Notes: generated by a model from the letters alone, not told the origin. A stretch of DNA of 64,000 nucleotides from Sthenelais limicola (GCA_942159475.1 OW804102.1:22820684-22884683); one strand, 5' to 3'; numbered from the stretch's first letter, positions 1 through 10,949 are shown. A program made the numbers and translations.

Positions 1-319
1 GTGATTTGGTCGTTGCATCTGCATGCTGCAAGGCTTCTTCTCCCCTGTGTTCTGGCCTATTTAGCTTATATATATTCAAATTCCTGGTATCCACCAAGCT
101 AACTATGTAAAGATTAACTGATGCGTGGAACATTTTTATGTCAACGGGGCCTATTTGTTTCCTGCAGCCAATTTACAAAGCCCAATAAGTTTCTTTGACA
201 GCCAGTGTAGATGTCCTGCGAAAAGCAATGGAAGAATGGTTACATAGATAAGGGGATATCCATAAATGATTATGTAAAGCTTCTCTGGGCTATTTCATAA
301 ACCACCCCACCACTTGCTT
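1..319. other. No gene seen
   Basis: AT-rich sequence without a convincing reading frame, splice-bounded exon or recognised repeat. The window starts inside non-coding DNA. Confidence 0.5.
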
Positions 320-742
320 AAAGGGTTGATGACCGACACTGAGAGGCTGTTGGTGCACTTATTAGAGTATAATCCCTAGGCGAAGATATTTTTGTTGCTC
401 AATCAATGAGTCAGTCAATGCCATTTGAAATGATATTATGAGGTTTATACATTGGGGCGAAACTGTTTAGTATTTTTTTGATTTTATATTGGGCACAGTA
501 AGGCATTCCAGTAATTGATTATTTTCCAGTTATCTAAAATTAATTATATGTTAAAGTCAGTGTTGTGATGTAATGTTATAAGAACAAAAGGCAGTGCGTG
601 AAAATATCCTTGAAGGATGCTCTGGGTTTTTTATACTTTTATTTTAAGTATAATTATTGGCCTGAAATGATTTTTTTTAGAAAAGGCGTAGCCGAGAGAT
701 TATACACCAGCAGTCCAAAATTGGAGGTTATTAATCATTTTA
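320..742 (-). mobile_element. MITE-like repeat, copy interrupted by about 300 bp
   Basis: The ends, read on the minus strand, match a compact repeat at 60338-60461. One end has a TTAATAACCTCCA-type terminus and the other an ATGACCGACACTGAG-type terminus. The two termini are imperfect inverted repeats of each other. The 60-kb copy is about 124 bp long. Here the same two ends are separated by roughly 300 extra bases, so this is either a longer family member or a copy with an insertion. The homology extends about 40 bp past the TTAATAACC end, so the true unit is somewhat longer. Confidence 0.45.
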
Positions 743-779
743 GTCTCTCCCTGATGCGGTTATAGCCTCCGGATTCTTC

Positions 780-1440
780 CAGGCAGTGACTAATTGCAAC
801 CGGAAGACAGGGACAATATTTTCAAATCAAGATTTATTGACTGATCAAAAATATTGTCTCAGGATAGGCAGACAAGTCGACCTATGCCCTCATTTGGATG
901 GACGAGGTGACCCTGGTTCTTGGAAGTCACTCAGTCTACACGTCCCACTCTATAGATCCATCCACACCTTTCCTAACTCGTCTGGGGACGGCTTAAGCTA
1001 TGAACACCTCCCCACCATTTTATGTCTATTTTATTGCTTGTGTTGTATATAAGGCCCAGAGTGGGCAGAGTAAGTTTGTCACTCCCTGTTGACCATTCCT
1101 TGGATGATGATGTGAACCTGTGTGAAGAATAAAGCCTTGCTGAAACCATATTCCTCTTCTCTGATGTCTGACTAGATTGAGCGCGGGCCAAGCCGTCTGA
1201 ACCCAAGGTCACGAGCACCTTTGCCACTTTTGCCACAGTTACTTATATCACTAAGTCCCTCATCTGCATTACCTGCCGCACTACCCCTGATAGCTGACCA
1301 TTGGAATGGACCATGTAATTGAACCTAACTTAGAAAAACTTGGGGTCGAACCGGCCCCTAGCAACCAATCATCTCCCCTTCTTTCTCCTAGCGGTCAAAT
1401 AACAAATAACATTAATTCCCACTCCAACAATATATTATAG
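780..1440 (+). mobile_element. Possible LTR and leader of a degenerate retroelement
   Basis: The order of signals resembles an LTR: a TATA-like GTATATAAGG near 1045, a poly(A) signal GAATAAAGC near 1128, and then a short frame opening with ATG near 1308 that could be a decayed gag start. It closes after about 44 codons. No second LTR, primer-binding site or pol domain was identified, and the boundaries are not defined. It could equally be an unrelated RNA polymerase II promoter and terminator. Confidence 0.25.
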
Positions 1441-1930
1441 GGTAACTATTTAGATACCATGCAGAGGCAGGACTCGGCATTCCTTGAAAAGAATATTTTG
1501 GGATAGAATATCATGGCAAACCTGCTGTCCCCACTAGGACTAATTGATGTCCTATTAGCCAAGCTGCAAGGGTAAAAAATGTTTGAAGCTCATGTGAAAC
1601 AATTTTGCCATGGGGTTGGAAAAATTTGTTGATGGAGTCCATTTATGTCAGACAAGAATTTTCCTGGGACATGATGTTTCATAGCTAAACAAGTTGTAGG
1701 GCTATGTGATTACTTAACAATTTGTAAGCATTGACAGCCCCCCTCCCCTCCCCATGGGCAGAGCTCTGTCTGAAATACATTACTGTTAAATTGGAACGCC
1801 AAGCCTCCACATGTGGTTCTCATTACCTCCATATTTACAGTAGATATACCACGATTTGGGTTTTACACACTGCAAATGAGTGGATACCTGGTCGAGTTGA
1901 TCCACGCACGGAAATACAACCATTTTCTCA
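1441..1930. other. No gene seen
   Basis: No recognisable protein or RNA. Open frames here are short and show no domain or clear codon bias. Confidence 0.45.
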
Positions 1931-1939
1931 GCCTAAGAA

Positions 1940-2071
1940 GCCTCCTTATTGGTTTGACATTACTGCCGCTGATGACGTCACATCTATTTGTGATGTCATA
2001 TCCAGTCTGTGCCATCATTGGTTAGCAAATCAGCTATTCACTTGTCTAGTGCTTCGGTATCAAATATCAAT
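1940..2071 (+). promoter_or_regulatory. Candidate promoter with CRE and reverse CCAAT boxes
   Basis: A perfect cAMP-response element TGACGTCA lies at 1973-1980 and a near match TGATGTCA at 1991-1998. Reverse CCAAT boxes (ATTGG) lie at 1948-1952 and 2017-2021. CREs and CCAAT boxes within 150 bp of a start are typical of animal RNA polymerase II promoters. A plausible short first exon follows immediately at 2072. There is no TATA box. The motif cluster is directly visible; promoter function is inferred. Confidence 0.35.
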
Positions 2072-2097
2072 ATGGTGGGTCCTTGGAGCAAAGAAAG
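2072..2097 (+). CDS. Candidate first coding exon of an unknown gene
   Basis: An ATG at 2072 opens a 26-nt stretch encoding MVGPWSKE plus a split codon. It ends at a good donor, AAAG|GTAAAT, directly downstream of a CRE/CCAAT cluster. No downstream exon was identified, so the product is unknown. It may be a chance ATG and GT; confidence rests mostly on the promoter context. Confidence 0.2.
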
Positions 2098-2153
2098 GTA
2101 AATGAACTATTTGTTTATCCATTTTATTTTAAAATATGAGATCGTGGTATAAA

Positions 2154-2320
2154 AGTAGGATGCAACTCACTTGGTATCTTACTTACTGTATACATACATT
2201 CCCACTCGGTTTTTTTCGACCAGGGATACCACTCAAAGCCTGTGGCTTCTCGTGACATCCCTTGCCTAGGCATTGTATACAGTATAGTAAGTCAGATACC
2301 AACCGAGTTGCATCCTATCA
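2154..2320. mobile_element. Short MITE with about 43-nt inverted arms
   Basis: The left arm from 2154 (AGGATGCAACTC, then TTGGTATCTTACTTACT) is an imperfect reverse complement of the arm ending at 2320 (AGTAAGTCAGATACCAA, then GAGTTGCATCC). The arms are about 88 percent identical by eye and enclose about 80 bp. It would fold into a single hairpin. No coding capacity. Confidence 0.6.
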
Positions 2321-2869
2321 TAATATATTCAAAATATCACTGGTGGAGAACTGCCAGTCTAAGTCCCTCATATAAGGAAATGTCAAAGGGAAAATTTCGT
2401 GTGAAGTCAGACCTCAGGGTCAGGTTCTTTTGCAGATTCTCTGTCTCAACGTGCCTTGCATACTTGGACAGGCAGAATCATATGACAGTCGGTTCTGATA
2501 GTTCGGTGCAGATCCAGGAAATATGTCAGAAGCAAGTGCCAGACTGACATAGAAAGATGGCAACTTTTGTTGGACAATCTCCTGTATTTACACATCAACC
2601 ACACTCCTTTGATTGTTCAGGCAAGGGACCTGGAAGGAAGCAGTCCTTAATTAATGAAAAGTATATGAACTTCTTAGAGCAGAATAACAGGCTTTATCTG
2701 AACATTTATAAAACTTGCAGCATAATACTGCCTCTCTCTTACATGATACATCTTCCAAGTGGGTGACTTCCTTGTCACTTCTGTTGCATTTTCAATATAT
2801 GATGGGATAACTTTTAATTACAGCAGTGGACAATGATCTTCATTGCTTTTTCTGACCCATCATCAGTGA
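2321..2869. other. No gene seen
   Basis: Two short open frames (about 100 and 69 codons) show no recognisable domain and no splice context. Treated as non-coding. Confidence 0.45.
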
Positions 2870-3080
2870 TCATGATTGGTGCAAGTTCTGGAATTTTAAG
2901 CAATAGGGGATTTGCATATCCGCAATCTTGAATCCTGAATGGCATGGAATTATGGGAGTTGAGTGTAGAATATATAGAAAACATGTTCAGCATGGGATAT
3001 TCAAGAAAATGATCTCATGTAAATCGCCATGTGTTTTACAGGATTCAATAAAACAGGACTTCATCCCCTGTTCCCTCATG
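2870..3080 (+). repeat. Dispersed repeat, AATAGGGGATTTGCATAT family
   Basis: Contains GCAATAGGGGATTTGCATAT at 2911, then CTTGAATCCTGAATGGCA, and further on GTGTTTTACAGGATTCAATA. Related blocks occur at 50520-50745 (partly inverted) and 54660-55035. This is an interspersed non-autonomous element; the boundaries are approximate. Confidence 0.5.
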
Positions 3081-3689
3081 TGACGATGGTGCTCATAATT
3101 AAGCAGAGGCTTAAACTCGGTCCCTAAAAATTCAATAAAATAAGGAGTTTACAATTTATTATTTTAAGAACTGCGAATAGTATATATTTAAGATATATTT
3201 TACTAGCTTGGCAGACTTGAAAACCAGCGAGAGGAGAATGTCCCCAGGTATGTTAATATGATAATAAAAGTATTTCATATCATATCTACATCTACATCTA
3301 CATAGTACAAAAATACTAATTAGTAAAGTTGGTAAAATATCTTCCTACGAACAAAGATTGTAGCAAGGTTGTAGTAAGGAGATCGTCATGGTAAATAGCC
3401 ATACCAGCATTCCTTTTTTCTTTTTTGTTTGTAAGGTTTAGACTTAACTTAATTTATTAATATTTGAAACCGATTTATATACAGGCGCCATTGACAGTTC
3501 TTTTATCCTCTGTACTTGTCGCTTTTGATTTATAACAGACAAACAAAAACCTGTAGTCATTATTTATGTGTTAAACAATTTTAAATATGAGAGTCTAGCT
3601 TCAGACTGACAGATGCAGGCCCACCTTTGGTTGGCACGCACCTGCCAATGAGATGTAGAGGATTACCTTAGGTAAACCTGTCTTCTTAT

Positions 3690-4825
3690 TTATCCTGGAC
3701 CCGGTTTTTTAGTAACACAAACCTGGTGGCCAATTTTGTGAACTTTGTTATCATATGTTCCAAGGCCTACATTCACAGAATGAGGTTTTTTAATAACAAT
3801 AATGTGTCCTTTCAAAACCTGTACAGTGAGATTAAAAGAAGATTCTATGTGCTATTAAAAGCTGGGAAGTATAATTCGCGGTCCCAGCGAAAATGTAGAG
3901 AGTGGAGTAAGCTCATAGACAAGTGGTAGATATATCAATATAATTACATTTAATGTTTTACTTTAGTAGACCCTTAGGGAAATCTGTGTTGATTAAGAAA
4001 TCTCGAATCATTTATGTAACAGGTTCTAACCTAAACATCGAAGCTAGAGGCTCTTTGTGATTACAATAAGAGTAGCATCCTCGCTTGTCATCCATCCACA
4101 GGTTCTTTCGTATAATATTGTACTTGGTAATTAGTAATTGTTCCACAGAAACAACAATAATTATTCTGTCTTCATTGCCTTTATTTTTCAGTGCTCACAG
4201 ATGAGAAGGGCCTTTGTACATTAGCGTTAATCGCCCATGAATAGAGAAACAGAATTTGTTGACATATTGAATAAAGTGGTTTTAAAAAAAAAACAAAAAA
4301 AACTTGGTTTTAGTTTTGATAAAACACAAAATAAAACAATTTTTATGTCTAAGAATTAAAACCAATTTTAGTCCGTTTCCAAGTCATCGCTAAACTATTT
4401 TAGGGTTTTAGATTTTGGTTACAGCCAAACCTGTTATGATGTGGTTTATGCCTGGTTTAACACCTGTGCAAGATGGACGAGGTAGCAGATGAGGTTTGCT
4501 TTTACTCCCAGTTGACTAAATTTTAATTTCTTGGTTTCGGAACCATTATTATATCATAATAGGAGGCACAGAGCATCTGTCGGTATCAAAGGCATCGGTG
4601 TGTAGGGTGGTAAACCCGGGTTTCTAAAACAATTTTTGGTTTTAGAATGGTTTAGCAAGATTCTAAACCCTTTGGGGGTTTTAAAATGGTTTAGTAAGAC
4701 AAAAACCAAAATCCGTCTCTGAAACCAGCTTTACGAATTTGTTCAGCTAAACCAAAATTAGAAGTTAAATTCTAAACTGGTTATAGCTAAACTCTTCTGA
4801 CTAAGAAACCGGGTCCTGGACTTCA
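3690..4825. mobile_element. Putative TIR-bounded element of about 1.1 kb
   Basis: CCTGGACCCGGTTTTTTAGT near 3693 is the approximate reverse complement of ACTAAGAAACCGGGTCCTGG near 4799. The interior holds many TTGGTTTTAG/CTAAACC-type short motifs at 4280-4810. A 67-codon open frame at 3726-3929, rich in basic residues, shows no recognisable domain. The short arms make this a tentative call. Confidence 0.35.
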
Positions 4826-5380
4826 CCCACTAAGACACGACGCAATGAGATTTTGGTTTTCAGTTCTTTTTATTCTCAATAGTTTAATCCAAAAACTGGT
4901 AACGACCTATTGTAATTTAACTTATCGTTGCACATGCCTATTGTGCTAGGCTCTTAATAATGTTCTTATTCAAGAATTGTTATAGATATTTCAGAAATTG
5001 TTATAGATATAGATACATGTAAACTCGAATATACATTTTCCATTATTCTAATTTTTCTATCATTTTGTAATCCACCAGCAGACTCTGAGAACAGTGTAAA
5101 TGTTACATAATGTTTATTTTGCTGAATAAAAATCTTTAAATACAATACTAATTAACTATTTACCTACCTTAGAACAACAAGCTATTTACCATCGATATTG
5201 CTCTCCAATAAACACCATTACAAGACTACACCTTCTTTCTCCTTTATTATGTTACCTTCATTATAACAACATGTGGTATCTTTACGTTTCGGGATCCTAA
5301 TGATAATTATGATAATTGCTAATATGTTTTATCTTTGCAATTTGCCAAAAGGGCGTTATACACCTGGATTAATGAGGCTA
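4826..5380. other. No gene; one short dispersed motif
   Basis: AT-rich. The segment at 5080-5146 (GCTGAATAAAAATC, then TTTAAATACAA) recurs at 14958-15030 and 38670-38735. It resembles the 3' tail of a retroposed transcript, with an internal AATAAA. Confidence 0.4.
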
Positions 5381-5580
5381 GGGGCCCGTTGCATAAGAAA
5401 TCATGACTTAAGATTGTCCTTCCTTAGCTATACTTTTCCTTGCTAAGCAGCTAGCTGACAAGGAACTGTTAGGGAAGGAATTCTCTCTACACACAATACT
5501 AATTTTTATTCTTAAAGTGGAAATTTCCTACATAACATAAGCAAGGAAAATAAGGATTTCTCATATTACGCAACAAGTCT
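5381..5580. mobile_element. MITE, GTTGCATAAGAAATC family, copy 1
   Basis: Terminal inverted repeats: CGTTGCATAAGAAATCATGA on the left, and the right end reads on the minus strand as CTTGTTGCGTAATATGAGAAATCC. A second copy lies at 16095-16314 with the same internal blocks, for example CAAGGAACTGT and TACACACAAT. About 200 bp and non-coding. Confidence 0.7.
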
Positions 5581-6866
5581 CTGGCCTCCCAGTAGTCTTT
5601 AGCGCATGCACATAGTCGAAGGTGATAAACATTAGTTACCTGATTTAAATCTCAGGTCAGAAGATGTATACAAGTTTCCTAGTAAAGAAGAGTTAAAAAA
5701 TGGCCTAGGTTACTATAGCATGGCCAATGACTAAGTTTAGCAGATACCTAACTACTCACTGGATAAATAGAGAAGTAAAAAATAGAAGCATTTAGTACCT
5801 GGGGTAGTATGCGCAGAACGGACCTGATAATTATATATCTCTGGTGCATATGTTATGAGGCATGCCTACATGCATTTCAGCACGTACAAAATGGCGGCCA
5901 AATGTTTTAGTACTTCCACACAGTCTCCATAATCATTTTTTATGCTGATTGTGGCTATTTGAATATGTATAGACTGATTTAGTCAGTTTGAGCAAAGCTA
6001 ATGTTTAAGTTTCTTTTGTTTTTTCCTGAATAAAAATACCAAATCTTGAATTAATTCTGAATCTTAGCTTTGTTTGCCCAGTTGCCTATATATACATTAG
6101 GAGAAGTAGATTTATCCCTTTTAATAGGTTCTCGTGAAAAATTGCTGTTTAATTATGCAATACTGTATACCTTAATTTTGTATCTTCAGGGTAGAAGATA
6201 GAAGGGGAATATTTTCGTTATACTCATTTTAGAATGCTCTGACTATACTCATGTTTTTTCTCTTCTAGTTTATTTGGAGGCTTTTGTAGTGCGCCTCGGA
6301 AGACCTGACTCATCCTTTACATCCCATATTTTGTATAATTGTTTGAAGCTTGATAAATAACAGAGTATTATTATACATATCCCATTCTACGCTATTGTCC
6401 TGATATGACAAATAAGGTCTATTTAAATTGATGGGAAAATAAGAAAAATATTGATTCTCACTATAATATGTATGTGTCACGTATATGGAATCAAAATCAA
6501 ATCAATCAAAATCAATAATTTCGTAGGCCTCAAAATAATTTTTTAAAAAAAGATTTATTTCTACAACTTTATCCAATGAATTGAGCAGTTATATCAATAT
6601 CGACAAAAAGGACTTTATCCTCCAATAATAAATATCTTTTACTGATTTGAACCTAAATATCTTAACTAACTAACATCATGAGTCATTGGTAATTAGCATA
6701 CTAACACCAAGACCAGTTTAATCGTCATTTGATTTTGTTTGTTTGTTTAAATGAATGTCTTATACCCATGTTTGATATTGTGCTAATTGCCCATGTTTTA
6801 GCGAGATAATAAGTACCTGTTCACTCTAGGTCCAAACCCTCAGATCAGATAAGAATGGTATGTCAG
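5581..6866. other. No gene seen
   Basis: AT-rich intergenic sequence. No frame longer than about 60 codons, no RNA gene and no structured repeat recognised. Confidence 0.5.
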
Positions 6867-7025
6867 CCTACTTCGCTAATCGGTTTCCTGGCCTATGACT
6901 CGGCGTTTTAATGGGACTAAATGACATTTTGCGGCATTAATGGAATTATAATGGCACTTGGCGGTTTGAGCCGAGAAGCTTTCCCTTCGTTTGAAGGGAC
7001 TCTCTAAACTTTGGGCCTAGACTGT
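6867..7025 (+). repeat. 159-bp dispersed repeat, copy 1
   Basis: Matches 15927-16085 over the same length. Shared blocks include GCCTACTTCGCTA, TTTCCTGGCCTA, TTAATGGAATTATAATGGCA, TTTGAAGGGACTC and TTTGGGCCTAGACTGT. No coding capacity. Here it abuts the foldback compound that starts near 7050. Confidence 0.7.
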
Positions 7026-7049
7026 ATTCCCTATTACCTGCCTGCTGGT

Positions 7050-7475
7050 CTATACTATGCTTAGGGTGCATTGCACTATGGGTGCATTGCACTATATACG
7101 ATCCTGTGTTAAACCACTCTTAGGAACCTCGTAACTCCCTCTTAGCAAAATGTGCATTGCACTATATACGATGTTACTCTCAGAGTACTCTCAGAGCCCT
7201 CGTAAAGTTAAGAACTTATGAGGACCAAAACAGGTGTGGATAAACCACTCTTAGAGCCCTCGTAGCATATCTTAGCACATATTGGTCATCCCTGACTGTT
7301 GAAAAAGCTGTCTGGACTGGGATTCGAACCCATGTCCCCCACATCAACCGCAATCTTATTATTTTTGACACTGTATGCCCTAAGATATGCTACGAGGCCT
7401 CTACGAGGCCTTTATCCCCACCTAATCTCAGTGTCTATAATTCATGGATCTAAGGATGCTCTGCATGGATGTTTA
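7050..7475 (+). mobile_element. Left arm of a foldback compound element
   Basis: About 0.4 kb that reappears in inverted orientation at 9568-9980. It carries two exact copies of the 17-mer GCATTGCACTATATACG (7084-7100 and 7154-7170) and recurrent CCTCGTAA and CTCTTAG motifs. It also carries a tRNA-like T-arm on the minus strand (near 7318-7340). The inverted match runs through its full length, including AGATATGCTACGAGGCCTCT near 7382. Non-coding; the 75-codon open frame here is fortuitous. Confidence 0.7.
7318..7345 (-). other. tRNA-like T-arm / B-box fragment
   Basis: On the minus strand the sequence contains GGGTTCGAATCCCAGTCC, a good RNA polymerase III B-box/T-arm. The 5' half of a tRNA (A-box, matching acceptor strand) is not visible, so this is not a functional tRNA. 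It suggests part of the repeat derives from a tRNA or tRNA-derived SINE. The inverted copy is at 9719-9740. Confidence 0.35.
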
Positions 7476-7664
7476 TACAGAATTTCCAGAGTAATACATT
7501 TTCTCATTGAAAACAAGACACTGTGACACTGTTATGAAATTAGGCACAATGTGTTTCACCCATCAACAGGTATATAGGGCAGTCATAGAGCAAAAATTGA
7601 ATCTATATTTCGAAATATAATATATTTTCTTACTCTATCCTACAAATCGTACTATGGTAAATGT

Positions 7665-7905
7665 CCCCCCCCCCTCTCTCTCTCCCCTATCTCTATCCTC
7701 TCTCTCTCTTCTATGTGAAATATGTATTGGTGCCTAGATCGGGGTGAGAATGTTTATTATGTCTACTTTTAATTTGCTTTTACCCTTATTCTCTCTCTCC
7801 TCTCTCTCTCCTCTCTCTCTCCTCTCTCTCCTCTCTCTCTCCTCTCTCTCTCCTCTCTCTCTCCTCTCTCTCTCTTCTCTCTCTCTTCTCTCTCTCTCTT
7901 CTTAT
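7665..7905 (+). repeat. CT-rich simple repeat
   Basis: Poly-C followed by CTCTCTCTC(CT)-type tracts. It produces long serine/leucine open frames on the plus strand and Arg/Glu frames on the minus strand, which are artefacts of simple sequence. Confidence 0.85.
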
Positions 7906-8435
7906 AAATGTTACTGTTGGTCCCATGATCATAACCTCTCCCTCCCTCATCACTATGTCTTTCACTCCTCTTTCACCTTCTCCCCTCATATCTCTGTTAT
8001 ATGCCCCCCCCCCCCCCACAGACACAAACCCAAAACAATAGGGACGTACGCACAGAGAAGAGCAGAGAGTAGAGTTGATTGTTTTGATTGCATCGAAGTA
8101 GTGAGTAATCAAATTTTGATTGTTACCTGCCTGCCCATGTCATATTCAACAGTGTGTATATTTGTTCAACTGCCCTCTAAAACGTTTAGACTTCATTTGT
8201 ATAGTGTACAGGTTAATATTCCAGTGTATGTACATCTCCAGTAACAATTCCATCAATGATCAGGTCTCATGATCTCTTCTAAACCTCTCAAACACAAGAG
8301 AAACTTTTGCATTAAACATGTATTTCTTATGATGTGTATATTATGTGTTTTTTTTAAATAGAGGCCTAAAATTCAAAAAAATCGTTGATGTAAGGTACTG
8401 ATATAATTATGTAACATGAAATTTTTATTATTATT
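7906..8435. other. No gene; interior of the foldback compound
   Basis: AT-rich spacer with a C14-type run near 8005. No domain or exon recognised. Confidence 0.4.
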
Positions 8436-8439
8436 ATTT

Positions 8440-8765
8440 TCTCTCCGTCTCTCCACCTCTCCGTCTCCCTCACCTCTCCTCTCTCCCTCTCCCCGTCCCT
8501 CCCCCCCACACTTTGCTGCCCCCTCCCCCTTCCCCTCCCCCTTCCTCCTACCCCCACCACACACACACATGCCTATATTTTGTCCCATGATTATACTCTC
8601 TCTCCTCTCCCTCCCCCATTCTCTTTCTCTCTCTCTCGTTCCCCCTCTCTCACTCTCTTTCTCTATATATTCATGTCATGTACCAGCCCAGTCCTCCCCT
8701 GTTCTCCCCCGTCCTCCCCGACCCCCCCCCCCCCCCCCCCCCCGTTTTTCCCGCTCTCTACCTCT
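8440..8765 (+). repeat. Pyrimidine-rich low-complexity tract with long poly-C
   Basis: CT-, CCCTC- and TC-rich sequence ending in an uninterrupted run of about 28 C near 8716-8743. The minus strand is G-rich and could form quadruplexes. Proline/serine open frames here are low-complexity artefacts. Confidence 0.8.
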
Positions 8766-9270
8766 AAAACAAAAAGAGTAACTTGTACATTAAATAGACT
8801 CTGTTTGCTTATGAAGGTGTATCATTAATGTTCTCCCCTCTAAACCCTCGTAAGTCTATCTTAAGTCCCTCGTAAGGTCTTGGTAAGATACGACTAAGAG
8901 GCCTCTAAGATTCTATTCTGCAATGCACAATCCTCGTATCATAAAGCCCTCTTAGTCGTAACTTTAAGAGGGAGTTACGAGGCGTTTAAGACACACTCTT
9001 ATCGTATATAGGGTGCATTGCACTATATACGATAAGATTGTGTCTTAAAGGCCTCTTAACTTGCTCTTAAAGTTACGACTAAGACGGCTTTATGATACGA
9101 GGAATGTGCATTGCAGAATAGAATCTTAGAGGCCTCTTAGTCGTATCTTACCAAGACCTTACGAGGGACTTAAGATAGACTTACGAGGGTTTAGAGGGGA
9201 GAACATTAATGATACACCTTCCAACGCAAACAGCGTCTCTTTGTTACACAAGTGTCTCTTTTGTATTTGA
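8766..9270. mobile_element. About 500-bp palindrome (foldback element)
   Basis: The left half is the reverse complement of the right half, with the symmetry centre near 9017. Matching outer blocks include AAGGTGTATCATTAATG from 8814 and CATTAATGATACACCTT ending at 9220. Weaker symmetry reaches about 8766 and 9268. The centre contains GCATTGCACTATATACG (9015-9031), the same 17-mer found in the outer arms. The dominant motifs are CCTCGTAAG, GGCCTCTTA and GACTAAGA. Non-coding. Confidence 0.8.
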
Positions 9271-9567
9271 GAGTTTTAGAAGAGATGATGACACTTGATA
9301 CAAAGTTTACATCTGGAAATATAAGTACACCGTAACCACCGAATGGGTGCTCAGCAAACAATGACAATTCAATTATCCATAGCTTGGTGGCAATCATATA
9401 CCAATCAAGTCAGCCCCATGCGTGTTTCTGCTGTTGCGGGTATGTATAAGTATAAACAAGTCACTCTGTCCCGTATTAATATAACAAAGATTGTGGTGGA
9501 GGGAGGGTGTTGAATTTGTAGTGAGTGAGGGGAAAAGAGAGAGAGAGAGAGGAGAGAGCGGCAGGGG
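9271..9567. other. Interior spacer of the foldback compound
   Basis: Includes a GA-rich tract at 9535-9560, complementary in kind to the CT-rich tract inside the left arm. No gene recognised. Confidence 0.45.
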
Positions 9568-9980
9568 AGAGCAAAGCATCCCTAAAGCGATGTATCATAG
9601 ACACTGTTGGAAATTAGGTGGGGATAATCCCTCGTAAAGGCCTCGTAGAGGCCTCGTAGCATATCTTAGGGGGTACAGTGTTAAAAATGATAAGATTGTG
9701 ATTGATGTGGGGTACATGGGTTCGAATCACAGTCCCGGCAACATTTTCAACAGTCAGATCTGACCAGTATGTCCTAAGATATGCTACGAGGCCACTAAGA
9801 GGGCTTTATCCACACCTGTTTTGGTGCTCATAAATTCTCAACTTTACGAGGGCTCTGAGAGTACTCTGAGAGTAGAATCGTATATAGTGCAATGCAACTT
9901 TTGCTAAGAGTGAGTTACGAGGCCTCTAAGAGTGGTTTAACACAGAATCGTATATAGTGCAATGCACCCTTAGTCTAGTA
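9568..9980 (-). mobile_element. Right arm of a foldback compound element
   Basis: Inverted copy of 7050-7475 over its whole length. The 17-mer appears in reverse complement at 9879-9895 and 9949-9965, and the tRNA-like B-box GGGTTCGAATCACAG at about 9719. Similarity extends into GTGTCTATGATACAT next to the arm. The arms differ by scattered substitutions and a few small indels, so the structure is not very recent. Confidence 0.7.
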
Positions 9981-10493
9981 TAGTAGTCACTTAGCAAACA
10001 AGATATATATAATTATATGTATCAGAATTTTCAGGAATGTATTATCATTTCTACATCACTCTTATGGATAGAGATGCTTTGTCCTTTCAACAATTAATTT
10101 AATTTACTGATTCAAATTCCTTTGTTTGGGATAAAGTTATATCAGTATTATATTTCTCCTGTTGTATGAACAAATACATGTTGGTATCAAGGGATCACTG
10201 TCCTCAGACCAATGATAAATCAGGTGAAAAAGACAAATGAATAACAGATCAGTCTATACTTCGGCGGGCTTTTGCAAATCCAAGGCTCATCTGCGGTCGT
10301 ACGGTTGGTGTCACACCTCGCCGCGTCTTTCAGCAAAATCAATTTAATTTAGCTTAATTTCATTTCATTTAGTAGTTAGGAACATACTGGAAGACCACCT
10401 GGAAGTCATTTTTCCGATGTATAAATGTCTTTTTTGTACAACTCCCTTAGGCACAACTAAATGATATATGTTGGAGTAAAGGTTGCAAATATA
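9981..10493. other. No gene seen
   Basis: Nothing recognisable beyond AT-rich intergenic sequence. Confidence 0.5.
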
Positions 10494-10560
10494 TGCGTCA
10501 GGTCGTCAGAAATTGTACAATTCGCCTTCACCAATTCTCCCAAGTAACCCAAATTAGTTT
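10494..10560 (+). mobile_element. MITE fragment, GGGTCAGGTCGTCAG family (left end)
   Basis: GCGTCAGGTCGTCAGAAATT followed by the family's CAATTCGCCTTCACCAATTC. A possible further piece, with GTTCGGTTATGTTGAACCGT, lies at 10865-10955. The copy is broken up or carries an insertion. Confidence 0.45.
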
Positions 10561-10949
10561 TTAGCCAGTTTCTTTTGACCCACCTTCCAAAACGATTAAT
10601 TTCTTCTTGAATTTCGACCAGGTCCTTAGCATTACAATCATAAAGCTCCTTTATCTCTACAAAAAGCTTTGGTTGCTTTTAATGATATAAATAGAACATT
10701 TTTTGAGCCATAAAGTAGAACTTTGGTGGTAAACATGGTTAAAAAACGCATTGGTTGCCATGACTACTTCACGTAACTACCACACGTAACTCACTATGTA
10801 ATAAAAGTATATAATATATTCATTATCTGACCCAGCATATATATTAGGTCATAAGAAAAAATGTGCAATCGGCCGATCGGCGTATTTACAAAGGCTCTGT
10901 TCGGTTATGTTGAACCGTATTTTGAATCTTTTGCCTTAAATTTGGTAAA

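Noticed and set aside
7299..7400. Possible tRNA gene on the minus strand
   Set aside because: Only the T-arm and 3' side are present; there is no A-box, anticodon arm or matching acceptor strand.
7744..8828. Leu/Ser and Pro-rich frames
   Set aside because: Simple CT and poly-C repeats on one strand give open frames in several phases on both strands.
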